Assembly (NCBI GenBank): GCA_965200615.1
Contig: OZ241377.1
Span: 4,650,001 to 4,714,000 of the forward strand
Origin: Bin5 sp965200615
Lineage (GTDB): Bacteria > Chloroflexota > Anaerolineae > Caldilineales > Caldilineaceae
DNA length: 64,000 nt
Direction of reading: 5' to 3'
Under the pieces are notes generated by a model that saw nothing but the letters and a program-made list of their open reading frames with translations, ran no database searches and had not been told where the DNA came from. Shown piece after piece: positions 62,408 to 64,000 of the stretch; position 1 is the first letter of the stretch, and each line of letters opens with the position of its first letter. The translations under genes were made by a program, and so were the position numbers.

Positions 62408-64000
62408 TTAGTAGGTTCGCTCCATGGGATGATGAATCGTTATATTCACCGGCGCGTAGTCCAAGCTGATCTTCCCATCGATTTTTGACGCGTAGGTGTG
62501 CGTAAGCCAGTTCTCATCGTCGCGGGCCTTGTGATCTTCGCGGCTGTGGGCCCCGCGGCTTTCCGTGCGGGCGAGGGCGCTGGCCGCGGTCACTTCGGCA
62601 AGGTCGAGCAGATTTTGCAGTTCGATGGCTTCGAGTATATCGGTATTGAAGCGCTTGCCCTTGTCCATGACGGTGATGTCCTGGGCAGATTCCTGCAGAT
62701 CCCGGATGCGATTGAAGGCCGACTGTATGCCCTCTTCGGTGCGGAAAACGCCAACCTTGTCCATCATCAGCGCCTGCATCTCTGTGCGCAGATCAGCGAC
62801 ATTGTGCTGGCCGTCGCTGCCCAACATGTTCTGCAGCATCGCCTGTGTCGGCTCCCAGGTTTCCGCCGGCAGCTGCGCCCAATCGTTTTGCTGACAGTAG
62901 GCGGCGGCGGCTTTGCCGGCCCGTTTGCCAAAGACAACGAGATCGACGAGGCTGTTGGTGCCGAGGCGGTTGGCCCCGTGTACACTGACGCAGGCTACCT
63001 CGCCGGCGGCGTAGAATCCGGGCACAACGTCGCCTTGAGCATTTATCTGGACCTCGCCGTCAACATTGGTAGGAATCCCGCCCATAGCGTAATGGGCGGT
63101 AGGCTGCACCGGCATCGGCTCCACCGCGGGGTCGATACCGAGATAGGTCTTGCAGAATTCGGCGCTGTCGGCCAGTTTCGTCTCCACGACCTGACGGCCG
63201 AGGTGGGTGGCATCGAGATGGACGTAGCGCCCGCCGTCAATGCCCTTGCTGTCGCGGACCTCTAAGTAGATGGCGCGGCTGACCACGTCGCGGCTGGCCA
63301 GATCCTTAAGGTTGGGCGCGTAGCGCTCCATAAACCGTTCGCCTTCACGGTTACGCAGAATGCCGCCCTCACCGCGCACGCCTTCGGTGATGAGAATGCC
63401 CATCTTGTAGATGCCGGTGGGGTGGAACTGAAAGAACTCCATATCCTCCAGAGGAATGCCTTTGTGCAGCGCGATGGCGGGACCGTCGCCGGTGAGGCTG
63501 TGGGCGTTGCTGGTTATCTCCCACATGCGGCCAAAACCGCCGGTGGCGAAGATCAAGGCCTTGCCGTGGAAGACGTGAAGGTCGCCGCTGTCGATTTCGT
63601 AGGCGACGACACCGGTGGCCTGCCCGTCGGCCGAGAGCAGCAGGTCCAACACGTGGAACTCGTCAAAGAAGCGCACGTTGCGGGCGATGCACTGCTGATA
63701 GAGCGTCTGCAGGATCATGTGGCCGGTGCGGTCGGCGGCGTGGCAGGCGCGGCGTACGGGTTTCTCGCCGAAGTTGCTGGTATGGCCGCCGAACGGCCTC
63801 TGGGCAATCTTGCCTTCAGGTGTGCGGTCGAAGGGCAGACCCATATGTTCCAGTTCGTAGATAACGTCTACCGCCTCCTGGCACATGAGATCGACCGCGT
63901 CCTGGTCGGCCAGATAGTCGCTGCCCTTAATTGTGTCGAAGGTGTGCCATTCGGCGCGGTCTTCTTCGAGATTGCCGAGCGCTGCGCCGATTCCCCCCTG
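62408..64000 (-). CDS. sdhA: Succinate dehydrogenase/fumarate reductase flavoprotein subunit, N-terminus outside window
   Basis: This catalytic subunit oxidises succinate to fumarate with covalent FAD. 530 residues are visible; the N-terminal FAD-binding part lies beyond base 64000. The frame is open to the window edge and shows QGGIGAALGN and WHTFDTIKGSDYLADQDAV before the Met at 63886, so that Met is internal. Active-site segments such as QFHPTGIYKMG, HGANRLGTNSLVD and the C-terminal TESRGAHSREDHKARDD are present. sdhB follows one base after the stop codon. Confidence 0.96.
   Translation of the reverse strand, partial: QGGIGAALGNLEEDRAEWHTFDTIKGSDYLADQDAVDLMCQEAVDVIYELEHMGLPFDRTPEGKIAQRPFGGHTSNFGEKPVRRACHAADRTGHMILQTLYQQCIARNVRFFDEFHVLDLLLSADGQATGVVAYEIDSGDLHVFHGKALIFATGGFGRMWEITSNAHSLTGDGPAIALHKGIPLEDMEFFQFHPTGIYKMGILITEGVRGEGGILRNREGERFMERYAPNLKDLASRDVVSRAIYLEVRDSKGIDGGRYVHLDATHLGRQVVETKLADSAEFCKTYLGIDPAVEPMPVQPTAHYAMGGIPTNVDGEVQINAQGDVVPGFYAAGEVACVSVHGANRLGTNSLVDLVVFGKRAGKAAAAYCQQNDWAQLPAETWEPTQAMLQNMLGSDGQHNVADLRTEMQALMMDKVGVFRTEEGIQSAFNRIRDLQESAQDITVMDKGKRFNTDILEAIELQNLLDLAEVTAASALARTESRGAHSREDHKARDDENWLTHTYASKIDGKISLDYAPVNITIHHPMERTY

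Overview
The window looks like chromosomal DNA from a GC-rich, aerobic or facultative heterotroph, most likely a member of the Chloroflexota (Anaerolineae/Caldilineae-like). This is inferred from the kinds of genes present: Tat-exported solute-binding lipoproteins with MalF/MalG-type permeases, many PhyH and enolase-superfamily genes, a selenoprotein formate dehydrogenase and FTR1/imelysin-type iron genes. No rRNA, tRNA, CRISPR array, insertion sequence or phage gene was recognised. Several intergenic regions carry clear -35/-10 promoters with 16-17 bp spacers.

Layout. 1-8 kb: oligoendopeptidase F (cut by the window edge), aconitase, an orphan DNA methyltransferase, lipoyl synthase and an O-antigen-ligase-like membrane protein. 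8-13.8 kb: a four-gene formate dehydrogenase operon, consisting of a NuoE-NuoF fusion, a separate NuoG-like ferredoxin, a catalytic molybdopterin subunit and FdhD. The catalytic gene is read through an in-frame UGA at 11080-11082 as selenocysteine, with a SECIS-like hairpin directly behind it. 14-22.9 kb: a 2564-residue secreted subtilase with fifteen CARDB repeats, convergent with a lipoprotein. 22.9-29.9 kb: a sugar-type ABC operon with two binding proteins, two permease pairs and no ATPase, driven by a strong promoter. 30-34.7 kb: an MFS gene broken by a frameshift, then dgkA, ybeY, obg and nadD. 34.7-48.4 kb: an S41 protease lacking its lysine, a lipoprotein, ferritin, a cation efflux protein, FTR1 permease, an imelysin-like lipoprotein, a DUF72 protein and an ammonium transporter. 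Two small RNA-like transcription units with matching architecture sit at the two ends of the iron-permease locus.

48.4-60.6 kb: a long co-directional catabolic cluster whose substrate I cannot name. It holds two tandem secondary-carbohydrate-enzyme-like paralogues, a mandelate racemase/enolase-superfamily enzyme, a thiamine-diphosphate enzyme, a Gfo/Idh oxidoreductase, two PhyH dioxygenase-fold proteins, an alpha/beta hydrolase and an SMP-30-type lactonase. The first PhyH protein has His-x-Gly where the iron-binding His-x-Asp should be, as in known Fe/2OG halogenases. 60.6-64 kb: a soluble Ser/Thr kinase and succinate dehydrogenase B and A (A truncated at the window edge).

The most interesting items are the selenocysteine formate dehydrogenase, the paired small RNAs, the unassigned catabolic cluster with its halogenase-like PhyH protein, and the lysine-less S41 protease.
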